From Portulaca oleracea (taxonomy: Eukaryota > Streptophyta > Magnoliopsida > Caryophyllales > Portulacaceae), in the NCBI GenBank assembly GCA_029582165.1, contig CM055881.1, positions 29,878,094 to 29,942,093 of the forward strand: a DNA stretch of 64,000 nucleotides, read 5' to 3'. The position numbers and the translations under genes are program-made. The notes under the pieces were generated by a model. It was not told where the DNA came from, searched no databases, and saw only the letters and a list, made by a program, of their open reading frames with translations. Positions 24,286-34,656 of this stretch are shown here, one piece after another (the stretch's first letter is position 1; every line of letters starts with the position of its first letter).

Positions 24286-25168
24286 TTGTAAATACGCACT
24301 TGTTGTTATGCCTTCAAATAAAAATCATCATGATGTTGTTTGGTATAAATATGATCATACATCACAATGAAATTCAAGTTTTAACTCAAATAGAAACAAT
24401 GTTCAATCAAATGGTACAAATCTACAATAAAATAGAAGTTCAACAACAATTAAGTTAAAAAGGAATATTGTAAATGACACACCAAATAAGATGATGATTG
24501 ATCATTTATCTGCAGGCATAAAATACCGGAAAATGATAATCACATTATGAAATTCAAAATACTTGCGCGTTGTGTTGACTTAAACTAAATACTCACACAT
24601 AATTAATGACAGTAACTTTGGTTAAATATATGGTATATAAAAATATTAACAAACTCAGAAAGACTTATTATGAACATAAAATTTCCATTACCCTTTGAGA
24701 AACCCTTTTTCTGAATTTAAACGTAATATAATGAGTCTCACATATTCTTTTCATCCATTAAACATAACCAATCATATGAAAATTTGGTTAGCTTAGAATA
24801 TTTAACCAATTTTTCCTAAAACATGTACCAACCAAACACTCTGTAAAGAAAAAGGTAAAAAATTATGTTACTACCATCGAAGAAAAAATCTGCCATCAGG
24901 TAACAAACATTTGATTTTTTTTCACAACATTTGAAATTTTAAGTAGGTTATAATGAAGGATAATATATATGTATTTGGATTTAGATCTTTTGTGAGACCA
25001 ATACTAGCAATATGCTAAAAGTCAATTGTTAGTGTAACACCATTAACTAAAAAGAGGTCAAGATTTATCACCTCCAATACTGCTTTAAGAGGTCAAATAT
25101 ACGTGTGGTAATTTTTTTTTTAAACATAATAAAGTAGCAATAATGCGAAAAAACCAACAAAACATATA
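23931..25168. other. AT-rich noncoding spacer
   Basis: No gene seen. A (TA)n tract lies at 24241-24278. Confidence 0.6.
24241..24278. repeat. (TA)n microsatellite
   Basis: 19 TA units. Confidence 0.95.
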
Positions 25169-25383
25169 CTACCTCTGTCCCTAAATAAATGTCAATTTGA
25201 ATACGCTTTGACTGTTGATTACTCATAAATTACAATGAGTTAGAATATAAAATTAACGTCATTGTAATTTTTAGCACAATATCTTTCTAACTGTGATAAT
25301 TTCATATTGTAACTCATTGTAATTTATGAGTAATCAACGGTCAAAACGTAGTCAAGTTGACACTTATTTAGGGATGGAGACAG
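25169..25383. mobile_element. Stowaway-like MITE, 215 bp
   Basis: Inverted ends CTACCTCTGTCCCTAAATAA and the complement of CTGTCTCCATCCCTAAATAA are flanked by TA (25167-25168, 25384-25385). The whole element is close to palindromic; TTACTCATAAATTACAATGA and its complement are internal. Confidence 0.85.
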
Positions 25384-25385
25384 TA

Positions 25386-27466
25386 GAAAAATTTCTATAG
25401 ATAATATTTGACCAACAATATTGTATCAAATAGGAACAAAATAAACAATAAAGGTAACAATATTATACCAAATAATATTAAATATTGTACCAAATAAAAA
25501 TAAAACATTATAAGGAAATGACATTATCCTACATTGTTGTCTAGGCCTCTGCACGACCATCATCCTAGTACCTTATATGCATAAATTTATCAATTTGTCA
25601 AAAACCAGTATAGTTGTGTATTTGTCAGTTAGAAAGTGTATGCGAAAGTTATTTAAGAATCCCATGCAAATTTTGTATGGTACAGTACCTTGTAGAGCAT
25701 TTATTCAGTCTTTTAATGAGTTAGCTTTCTTTTAAAAAAATATATTAATATTTATTGTGAAATTTATTATATATATATTACCATAAAATTTATGCCCTTT
25801 AAGGAATTAAATTCGACAAAGAAATCTATCAATATACATAGTAAAATTTATCATAAAATTATCAATATTACTAAAAAATTCATTGATTCAAAATTATTAT
25901 TATGTCACAAAATTCATCTAAGAATCATGTAGGTACATGTTGTTAACTCATAAAAAGACCAAAAAAATTATTCGAAGGTACCCCAATATTTGGGGAAATT
26001 ATTTTTCGGCACCTCAACTTTTCAAAACTCATTTTGAGGTACTTTTAATTTTTGGGTTAGTAATTATTTTGTGCTTTTCTGGCCATCAATTTTATTAAGT
26101 GATTGAAATATCCTTATTCTTCTTCAAGGATATTTCTTTAAAAATGGAAGTACTAGGGTATTTCGGTCACTTAGGCCCTGTAGATTTCGTGGGTAGTTTA
26201 GGGTAAGTAAATAAATAACGAAAGTTACCGAAAGTATCCGAAAATTACAAAAGTTACCGAAATTTACCGAAATTTACCAATTTTTTTATTTTTTATTTTA
26301 AATTTTTAATTTTAAATATTATATTTTAGATTTTAATTTTTAATTTTAATTTTAAAATTTTAATTTTTATAATTTTGAAATATTAAAAATTAAAAATTAT
26401 ATTTATTTTATTTATTTATTCACTTTTTATTTTTTATTTTTTTATTTTTTACTTTTAAAATTTTAATTTTTAAATTTTCGAATTTTTTATTTTTTTATTT
26501 TTTTTATTATTTATTTTTAAAAATTTTTAATTTTTAATTTAAAATTTTTTTAATTTTAATAATATTTTTTTAATTTTTAATTTTAAATTTTTATTTGTAA
26601 ATTTGTAAATTTTTAAATTTTAATTGGTTTTCTTTTTTCCTTTTTTTCTTTTTTTATTTTTAAATATTTTAATGTTTTATTTTTTTAATTTTTAATTTTA
26701 TAATTTTGATTTTTTAAAAAATTTGAAATTTATAAATTTTCAAATTCTAACCTTTAATTTGTTCAATTCGTATTTCCAAAAAACATATCTAAACTTACCT
26801 AAATTTACCAAAAGTTACCAAAATTTACTGAAACTTACCAAAAAGTAACATTTATCATACCTACACTTACCACTGAAATTTAAGTCATTAAAAAAACCTT
26901 TAAACACACAAACAAAAAAAAATTACCAGAAATCTAATCCAACTCATCACTCTCTTGTTCCTTTCTTTCTAACCCAATCACTCTCTTTCTATAATTCTAT
27001 TTAGTTCGGTTAGAATATAAAATTATCATTGGCCTATAGCTATCAGCTTAATTAAGTTTTTTGGTTGAGATAGTTTCACATGATATTTGAGCTAGATTTT
27101 AGCAAGAGGTCTCAGATTCGAATCTTAACACCCCGCAGAAGACGTGTTAGAATATAAAACTATCATTTGAGCCTACAACCCCTAAACTTTTGGTTGATAT
27201 GGTTCCACAAGTTCCACTTTAAAAAAGACCAAAAATCGAATAAGAATCTTCTTAATTAACAGTTAAATTCTCAAAGAAAGCACACGCTTTGAGCGAAATC
27301 TAGTGTTGGCCTCCGGCCTTTGACTTTCTTCATGTGATGCTCCTTAACTTTCCTAATAATCTTGTACTTAATCTTCAATAAAATCCTGATATCATCAAAA
27401 TAGGCTCACACAATGCATACAAGAAAAGTAGTAGGAAATGAAAAATATATATCAATCTGGATGAAC
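25386..27466. other. AT-rich noncoding spacer with low-complexity tract
   Basis: No gene seen. From about 26270 to 26770 the sequence is nearly pure A/T. It is flanked on both sides by degenerate repeats of AAA(A/G)TTACC(G/A)A (26220-26280 and 26795-26850). A phrase on TATCAT and 'tggttgatatggttccaca' type words recurs near 27060 and 27190. Confidence 0.5.
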
Positions 27467-27469
27467 TTA

Positions 27470-27695
27470 GGGAGTGTTTGGTAGGAATTCCACGGAAATT
27501 TTTCATGGGAAGTTTTCCATGGGAAAAATTTTCCTTGGCTCCCCCCAAGGGAAATTTTCACTTGGAAAATGGAGAAAATGGTGGGCCCATCGTGAAAATT
27601 TTCCCGAAGTCAACCCACATCCAAACATGGGGAAAATAAGTCAACCTAAAAAAATTGATCATTTTCTCGGAATTATTGACCAACCAAACGCACCC
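27470..27695. mobile_element. Tourist-like (PIF/Harbinger) MITE, 226 bp
   Basis: Termini GGGAGTGTTTGGTAGG and the complement of GGGTGCGTTTGGTTGG, with TSD TTA on both sides (27467-27469, 27696-27698). The core has repeated TTTTCCATGGGAAAA-type words. The 98-codon frame across it is not a gene. Confidence 0.88.
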
Positions 27696-28002
27696 TTAAT
27701 CTTACTTTTACTGATCTTATTCACCACGTTGGAATTCAGTCAGAAGACAGGGAGAGAGAATGGGAGGTGAACAGAAGTTGAGCTTGACTACACTCTACAA
27801 AAGGTTAGAGGTGGACTTACTCATTACTCAGTAGTCATTACATAATTCAATTATTGCAAATATTGAGAGAGAAGATGAGGGCCGGTGAAAGGAAGTTAAC
27901 AATGGAACTTGTTGGTAAGGGGCCGTGGAATGCAAGTGGATGGAGAATTGGAGACTCAAGGACATGTATAGTGTAGCCTTACTCTTAATTTTGTATCTTT
28001 TA

Positions 28003-28267
28003 GGCTCCGTTCTTTTATACGGTTGGTGTAATTGGGTAATGGTGCGGTGCGGTGAAATTTTAAAAAGTGCCGTGAAGTGTGGTAAGTTATGGTGAGTTGA
28101 GGTGAGAGTTGTGGTAGATAGGATAGGTGAAGAGAGAATGCGAAAAATAGAAGAAAAAAGTAAAGATATATTGATAATGATTATGGTGTGGTGTGATATG
28201 ATGAGGTGTGGTGAAATTTAAAGAGTACGGTGCGGCACCGCAACCTACCGTATGAAAGAACAGAGCC
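28003..28267. mobile_element. Tourist-like MITE of the GTTCTTT-GCGGT family, 265 bp
   Basis: Termini GGCTCCGTTCTTT and the complement of GGCTCTGTTCTTT, with TSD TTA at 28000-28002 and 28268-28270. The TTA duplication places this family in PIF/Harbinger. Confidence 0.85.
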
Positions 28268-28524
28268 TTACATGTTAAAAATTTCTACTTTTTCTTTAAA
28301 AAGCTATCAAAGAGCTTGGCCAAACATACACTAGATCTATGGGCACGATGACTTATACACTAATTTAAAGAGTGCGGTGCGGCACCACAACCTACCGTAT
28401 AAAAGAACAGAGCCTTACATGTTACCAGTCAACTTGTTTGACCTAATTTCTACTTTCTCTTTAAAAAGCTATCAAAGAGCTTGGCCAAACATACACTAGA
28501 TCTATGGCACAATGACTTATACAT
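28215..28524. repeat. Tandem duplication covering a MITE 3' end and its flank
   Basis: The block starting AATTTAAAGAG at 28215 is repeated from 28362 (147 bp on). Both copies contain the MITE end, CATGTTA, and the flank ending AATGACTTATACA(C/T). The second copy has about 20 extra bases after CATGTTA. Confidence 0.85.
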
Positions 28525-28800
28525 TCAAAATTTGCTCCCCAAACAGTCAACTTGATTCTCTTTTTATGATAATGAGATTAATAAACGGTACTGTTTTAAA
28601 ATCCAAAAGAAACAAACATGATATGGGGTAAGGGGCAAGGGGGGCCAAAGTTTGTTAAAAGAGAAACTTGCATTCAAAAACTAGTTTAGATACAATTCTT
28701 AATTGATCCTCACATTAAAAATCTAAAAGATCTAGAAGCGCTATGTATTTATCTTGGGGAAAATAGTGAACAAATTAATTACTAACATTACTCAAAAATA

Positions 28801-28924
28801 CATAGTCATTGTATAGAGCACTACTAATTACCAACTCATCACATGAAACTAGAGTTTATACTCATAGTCATTCTATAGAGCACTACTAATTACCAACTCA
28901 TCAATCACATGAAACTAGAGTTGT
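28801..28924. repeat. 62-bp tandem duplication across the SAUR stop codon
   Basis: CATAGTCATT(G/C)TATAGAGC…ACATGAAACTAGAGTT occurs at 28801 and again at 28863. The second copy includes the last codons and stop of the SAUR gene (stop 28905-28907), so the first copy is a duplicated coding-end/3'UTR junction. Confidence 0.9.
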
Positions 28925-29354
28925 TCCTCCGACTGAGTTTGGAGCCTCTCTCCCCATGGAACCCTTCCGACAAAATCCTCTCCATCTCATCCAAGCGGCA
29001 AGGGATGGTAAGAGCACCACCATGATCAAACCCATACTCCTCGGCGGCTCTCTCCAACAACGCTAGGAATGTAGGATGACTCAAGAACCTTAATGGGACC
29101 ACAAACCTCTTGGCTAACCCATACTCTTCATCTACCACAACCACCGCAAAGTGTCCTTCCTTGACGTCCTTTGGGACCCACCTACGGGAGTTGTCCTCGT
29201 ATATCTCCTCTTCATAGTCATCATCGGCATCTGATGCAGATGTCGATGATGTTGTAGACTTCTTTCCTAGTGGGAGACTCCTTTGGAGTTTCTCCACGGC
29301 TTTTTGGATCTTCATTATCTTCTTGTTCTTCTTGGAAACAAACACATTGGCCAT
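28905..29354 (-). CDS. SAUR family protein (small auxin up RNA), SAUR76-78-like
   Basis: An intact, intronless 149-codon gene, typical of SAURs. These small proteins inhibit PP2C.D phosphatases, so that plasma-membrane H+-ATPases stay active and cells expand in response to auxin; this is family knowledge, not shown here. The N-terminal part is basic (KKNKKIMKIQKAVEKLQ), then comes a Ser/acidic linker at about residues 38-56, then the SAUR domain: VPKDVKEGHFAVVVVDEE, KRFVVPLRFLSHPTFLALL and EEYGFDHGGALTIPC. VPKDVKEGHFAV resembles the Arabidopsis SAUR76/77/78 group. ATG 29354-29352 is chosen because it sits in AAAAAATGG. A TATA box lies about 165 bp upstream. The stop is embedded in a tandem duplication. 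It is the only gene here with no damage and no transposon similarity. Confidence 0.92.
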   Translation of the reverse strand: MANVFVSKKNKKIMKIQKAVEKLQRSLPLGKKSTTSSTSASDADDDYEEEIYEDNSRRWVPKDVKEGHFAVVVVDEEYGLAKRFVVPLRFLSHPTFLALLERAAEEYGFDHGGALTIPCRLDEMERILSEGFHGERGSKLSRRNNSSFM

Positions 29355-29516
29355 TTTTTGCACTAATTGGTTGGTGTTATACTAAGAAATGCTTGATTGA
29401 TTGAAGAGTAGAACTTGACAAATGTGGAATGAATTAATTGTGCACTTTTTGTTTGGAGTATGGAAGTTGAGTGTTAGAATATTTGAGAGTGAGTTAAGTG
29501 ATGAAAAGTGGGAGGG

Positions 29517-29524
29517 TATTTATA
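29517..29524 (-). promoter_or_regulatory. TATA box of the SAUR gene
   Basis: TATAAATA on the minus strand, 163-172 bp upstream of the start codon, in a region with no other TATA-like word. Confidence 0.7.
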
Positions 29525-29568
29525 GGAGGAGGAAATAAGTAGGAAATGAGATAGAGGCTAAGGCAAGA

Positions 29569-29574
29569 GAGACA
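29569..29574 (-). promoter_or_regulatory. Candidate auxin response element TGTCTC
   Basis: TGTCTC on the minus strand (GAGACA on plus), 45 bp upstream of the TATA box. TGTCTC is the classic ARF-binding motif of SAUR promoters. A single hexamer can occur by chance. Confidence 0.5.
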
Positions 29575-30091
29575 GGGAGAAGGAAACGACAAAAGGAAAG
29601 GCCCGGGGGGAGTGAATAAAAGAGAGGGAGACCAAGGCATGTGAAATAGAAGTAATAGCTCACTCACATACCTATGTTATGTCATTTTCTTACTTCTCTT
29701 TGGGTCATATACTCATATGCATGCCTTATTATTACTTCTACCTCTCTCTTTCCCTCACACAAACACACACACAGTCAGCACAAGCAAGGCTAATTCACTT
29801 AATTAAGGTCTATAGGCTATAGCTCCTCTCCTTCACGTTTGTTTTTAGTTTCATTTTCTCTCATTTTACTCTTTCAGTTACGTGGTTTGCATCCTGAATT
29901 CTTGATTTTTCCCATGGGCGGAGAGACTCACAGGTTATATGTTGGTCATTATGCATAATATATGTTGGAGTGTTGGACATGCCCCATTCTTTTATGCGGT
30001 GTGCTGCGGTATGACGTGGTATGGTGCGGTGAAGTTGTAGTGGACAAGGTGAAATTGTGGTGGGTTATTGGTAAGTTGTGGTGAGTTTTTT

Positions 30092-30093
<2 letters not shown>

Positions 30094-30142
<49 letters not shown>
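30094..30142. repeat. (TA)n microsatellite
   Basis: About 24 TA units, ending exactly at the Stowaway target TA. Confidence 0.95.
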
Positions 30143-30143
<1 letters not shown>

Positions 30144-30144
<1 letters not shown>

Positions 30145-30406
30145 TCCCTCCGTCCCTTAATGAGTGTCAATTTTTCTAACTACCTTGTCCCTTTTTATTT
30201 GTCAATTTTACATTTCTAATAATTAAAATACTCATATTACCCTTAATTAATGAATAAGATTTTTATTTTACCTTTTAAAACTCTCCTTTATTCCTCTCTT
30301 TTAAAAAAGGGTATACTTGTTCATACATAATGTTTTCACTCTATTTCCAACATACATTGGTTTTGTAAAATTAGTTATTTTGACACTTAAAAAGGGACGG
30401 AGGGAG
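30144..30406. mobile_element. Stowaway MITE, 263 bp
   Basis: Near-perfect CTCCCTCCGTCCCTTAATGA left end and complementary CTCCCTCCGTCCC right end with TA duplications (30142-30143, 30407-30408). The consensus terminus shows this is one of the youngest MITEs in the window. Confidence 0.95.
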
Positions 30407-30878
30407 TATATAAATATTGTATTGGTAATTGTGAACAAGTAATTGGAAAAAATGAGTTGAAATTTTGTATTGTTTTTGGATGATTAAAAAAATGGTTGAA
30501 AAAGTATAGTATTGGAAAAAGTAAGTTGAAAAAGTATTGATTGAAAATTTATGTTAAAGATATATAATAAATTTGAAAAAGTGATTTGTGGTGGGTTGTG
30601 GTGAATTGTGGTGGAATGTATGTTATGGTGGCCACAGAAAGTGATGGCCACAGACGTGATCACAACCGCATAAAAGAACGTGACCTTAATGAACTCAAAC
30701 AGTACGGGAAAATATTAAATTGGAATTACAGTAACAATTTGAAACAATAAGATACTGAGAAAATAGTAAATGCGATATATTATTCTTAAATAAGATACAG
30801 AGAAAATAGTAACCAAGGGACTTACGTACATGAGGTCCAGTATACAATTAAGGGAATTTACTACACGTCCTTTTCAAT

Positions 30879-31084
30879 AATCAATATTTAACTTCAATCC
30901 ATATTTTCAAATTATTGTAACTTGATTAATTAGCTCTTATTAACAATGACGTACTAAACATTTTCGCACCACCAGTCAACTAATCAATATTTAACTTCAA
31001 TCCATATTTTCAAATTATTTTAGCTTAATTAATTAGTACGTACTTATTAACAATGACTAAACATTTTCGCATCACCAATCAACA
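30879..31084. repeat. Tandem duplication, 103-bp unit
   Basis: AATCAATATTTAACTTCAAT begins at 30879 and again at 30982. Both copies continue through CATATTTTCAAATTATT and end in AACATTTTCGCA(C/T)CACCA(G/A)TCAAC. Confidence 0.9.
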
Positions 31085-31118
31085 AGTCACAAATCTAAAT
31101 TGATTGTTGTTAATCATA

Positions 31119-31416
31119 CTAGTCGTAACCCGTGTGATGCACGGAGTACAATAAAATAACTGTTTTAAAGGGGAGAGTTCATAAATAACTAATCGTCGAT
31201 TTAAACTAAACAGTACGAAACATTGATGAAATTATTTAATGGAAAGATCATAATAAATTGTTCAAAAAAATATGTAATGGAGTCTGGTGAAATAAAAAAA
31301 TTTCCTAAAATGCTAATTAACGTTAATCATGACGAATTTCATGATGCACCTAAACTCACTATCTGCTCAATATTTAAAAATTCAAATATTTAGCTTTGGT
31401 ATATTAATAGATATAG

Positions 31417-31454
<38 letters not shown>

Positions 31455-31965
31455 CATTATTATTATAATTATTATAATTATTATAGGTAACACCAAAATA
31501 ATTACTGTTATTTGCACCAAAATAAATTAATTCAGAGTACAAAGCGGTCAAGGATTAGGGATACCATTTGTTTTTTTAATTTTAAAATAAAATCCGGATT
31601 AAAAATAAAAAAATTGAAAATAGAAAAAAATATAATTATCTACGTTGTGATTGGCCAATTCCCCTACAGTCACTCCCGTGGCCCTATTTCGTGGGATCCA
31701 TAGTGATTTCTATTATAATATATAGGTTAAAGGAAACACCAAAATAATTACTGTTATTTGCACCAAAATAATTTAATTCAGAATTCAAAGGAGTCAAAGA
31801 TTAATGATACTTTCTGTTTTTTAATTTTAAAATAAAATCCGGATAGAAAATTTTAAAAAAATATAAATAGAGAAAAAACACATAATTTTCTACATTGTGA
31901 TTGATCAATTTCGCTAAAGTCACTCTCGTGGCTCTATTTCGTGGGCCCCACAATGATTTCTATTA

Positions 31966-32059
<94 letters not shown>

Positions 32060-32310
32060 GGCAACACCAAACTAATTATTGTTATTTAAACCAAAATAAA
32101 TTAATTCAGAGTTCAAAGCAATCATGGATTATTGATACTTTCTGGTTTTTTAAAATTTTAAAATAAAATCCGGATTGAAAATATAAATAAAATGAAAATA
32201 GGAAAAAAAATATAGATAATTATCTACGTTGTGACTAGTCAATTCTCCTACAGTTACTCCCATAACTCTATTTCTTGGGACCCACAATGATTTCTATTAT
32301 AATATATAGA
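31119..32310 (-). mobile_element. Non-autonomous Helitron, 1192 bp, with three 5' ends
   Basis: On the minus strand it starts TCTATATATTATAATAGAAA (at 32310) and ends …CCGTGCATCACACGG-GTTACGA-CTAG (at 31119). That is a hairpin with 5-bp stem about 7 nt from the CTAG terminus, inserted between A (31118) and T (32311) with no target duplication. This is the standard Helitron signature. No Rep/helicase coding. The interior is three tandem copies of the 5' region, with (TTA)n tracts at 31418-31484 and 31966-32059. Confidence 0.82.
31484..32310 (-). repeat. Three tandem copies of the Helitron 5' region (about 240 bp each)
   Basis: Each copy (about 31484-31727, 31735-31970, 32058-32310) has AACACCAAA(A/C)TAATTA, AAAATAAAATCCGGAT, and ends in GATTTCTATTATA. 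Copies 1 and 3 retain the full …TAATATATAG terminus. In copy 2 it has expanded into the (TTA)n tract. Confidence 0.88.
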
Positions 32311-33013
32311 TTAGTCACATGAGTACAATCAATCCTTTGACATTATGGCAACTATTGTATGTGACTTGGCACCGAAATGATTAATGTTTTAATTGGAGTT
32401 AACTTTGGGTTAGAGTTATTCTTAAAACTTGTTGTTTTCAACTATAATAAGCAATTTACTGCTATAATTTATTAAGATTTAAATTACTATGCATAATCAA
32501 CATCTAAATTATCATACAATTGAGTATTAATTAAGTATTATACAATTTACCAAGATGCAATTTTAGATAAAATGGTATAATTTTCTTATTTTTTTTGGAG
32601 AATCTACATTTATATTTTTTAGCACTGCTAAGTTTAAATAATAACTTTATGGCACTTTTACATAATATTTTTCTTAAAAAAATTTAAAATATTGATTACT
32701 ATACATATGTGCGTGTGTGTTTTAAATTTAAAATTAATTGATCAATTTGTACATATAATTATAATAGTGCAAAATAAAATCACTACCAGTGCTAAATTTC
32801 TTTCTTTTTTCTTTGTTTAATCTAATTTCTTTCTTCTCTCCTTATCTTAACTTTCCTATCTTATGTTTTTTGCCCTTGAAAACTATTATGGATACTTAGC
32901 TATTTAGATGTGTATTACAAAGCAATAAGGGCATGCATGAGTTACTCTAATAATAAGTTATTTCCAAAATTGGAATTTTTTATTGTAATTTGTATCTCCT
33001 TTATTTTTATTTT
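32311..33013. other. AT-rich noncoding spacer
   Basis: Nothing supportable. Confidence 0.6.
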
Positions 33014-33264
33014 TATTGGAGGTTAGAACAGTAAGTTAGTAGCTGATATCTTTTAGTTAGGTTAGTTAGGGTAGTTAGTTAGGTATTTTTCTTTTCTTTT
33101 CTTTTCTCTCTTCTTCCCTCCTCTCTTTCCCTATATATATGGTATTGTTTTGAGGCTTTTGTATCACGAGAGACATTGTTGTCATTCAGCTAAGATTAAA
33201 AATTCATACAACTCTTTCCTCTCTCTAGCAGCATAAGGCAGGTATAAGGTAAAGGCTTTTCACA
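33014..33264 (+). repeat. 5' LTR of the short copia element
   Basis: 251 bp, TATTGGAGGTTAG…CTTTTCACA. It contains (TTTTC)n, a TATATATATGG promoter stretch near 33132, and TTAGTTAGG repeats. Confidence 0.92.
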
Positions 33265-33278
33265 TGGTATCAGAGCCC
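33265..33278 (+). promoter_or_regulatory. Primer-binding site (initiator tRNA-Met)
   Basis: TGGTATCAGAGCCC directly abuts the 5' LTR. Confidence 0.9.
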
Positions 33279-33420
33279 TCCAATTGGATTTTGTTGAGTT
33301 CTTCCTGATTCCAGATCTTGATGATATCTTTTCTTATCTTCCTTTGTCTTCTATTCCTTTTTCTCCTTCTTTATGCCTGTTCTTTTCTGCTGCTCCTTTT
33401 TCTTCTATTCTTTTTCTGAT

Positions 33421-34656
33421 ATGGGTGAAGAAAAAGCTGTGGTTCCAATCACAGTTGGACCTGATCACCCATTGTATCTCCATTATTCTGATAATCCTAG
33501 CTTCAGCTTGACCAATAAACCAATAACTGGTCTGAATTATGGACAATGGAGTAGATCTTGTGAGGTTTCTTTAAAGGCCAAGAATAAGATGACATTCATA
33601 GAAGGAAAGATTGAAAAACCTGCTGCTGATTCCCCTTTATTGCCTTTCTGGGAAAGATGAAATAGCATGCTCATTTCTTGGCTTCTTCGATCTGTCACAA
33701 AGGATATTGCATCAAGTATATCGTCACTAGGATCAATATCGTCACTATCATCAATAAGAAACCTTTAGGCTTATTATCCAGGAACTTGTTCACAATATAC
33801 TGAAACTGTAGCAGCTATATGGACTGACCTTAAAGAAAGGTTTAGTTATAACCAAGGTGCCAGAATTTACCAATTACAACAAGATATGAGTGTCCTTAGT
33901 CAGGGAAACCTTTATGTCTCTAGCTATTATACTAAGTGCAAGCAAAATTGGGATGAATATGTCATGGTTATTACCCCTTGCAATTGTGCATCAGAATGTC
34001 CTGCATCTAAACTAATAGCTAGACAAAAGTTGTTTCAGTTCTTGATGGGTTTGAATGAACAATACAAGACTATCAGGGGAAGTATTCTCATGATCACTCC
34101 TTTTCCGAGTGTTAATCAAGCTTATAGCCTTGTCTTACAAGAAGAACAACAACAAAACATCAAGAAACCTTCATTTCCTGAAGAAGGCACTATGGTATTC
34201 AATGCTGCAAGAAGCCAGAACCCCAGGAATGCTCAGAATCAGTATAATAGGCAATCTCAATATTCAAGCTATCCAGCTCAATCACCTGCACAATCTTCAC
34301 CCAGGAGTAATGAGAATAATGCAAACTCTCAAGCCAATTAGAACAAAAGACCCTATTGTTATTATTGCAAGAAGCCAGGGCATCCAGTTGAAAAATGTTT
34401 CAAATTGGCTAGAAAACAAGCTGAAAGGTCTCAAAGAATTGTTGCAAATGTGCAAACTGATCCTGAAACTACACCTGCAACCTTTGAAATTCAAGAAACA
34501 TCTAGCCACACTCTCATCAATGAGGAATACACACAATTGATGCAACTTCTTGGAAAACAGAATATGCACATTTCAGATCAAGTGGACCCTCAGCACACAG
34601 CTTTTTTGGCAGGTAAGTCGTTCTGTTTGATGTCTGATAATCAAAATGTGCATGGG
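33421..34656 (+). pseudogene. gag of the short copia element
   Basis: ATG 33421 opens MGEEKAVVPITVGPDHPLY, followed by the capsid-start motif LTGLNY-like GLNYGQWSRS and LKAKNKMTFIEGK, as in the Retrotran_gag_3 family. Stops in the same frame: TGA 33658 (after LPFWER), TAG near 33765, TAG 34339. Between them the capsid continues (LKERFSYNQGARIYQLQQDM, FLMGLNEQYKTIRGSIL). The zinc knuckle CYYCKKPGHPVEKC lies near 34357-34400, just after the third stop. It would coat element RNA in virus-like particles if intact. Confidence 0.88.

Larger units (their letters stand above)
29980..30685. mobile_element. MITE of the GTTCTTT-GCGGT family enlarged by (TA)n and a Stowaway
   Basis: Left end …ATTCTTTTATGCGGT; right end the complement of GGTCACGTTCTTTTATGCGGT. 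The inner parts share GTGGTGGGTTGTGGTG words. Inside lie a (TA)n tract at 30094-30142 and a Stowaway MITE at 30144-30406, both later additions. No TSD survives. Confidence 0.7.

Noticed and set aside
27110..27135. Possible tRNA T-loop (GATTCGAAT)
   Set aside because: No acceptor stem, D-arm or anticodon arm can be placed around it.
27474..27770. 98-codon frame
   Set aside because: It lies mostly inside a 226-bp MITE with clear TTA target duplications.
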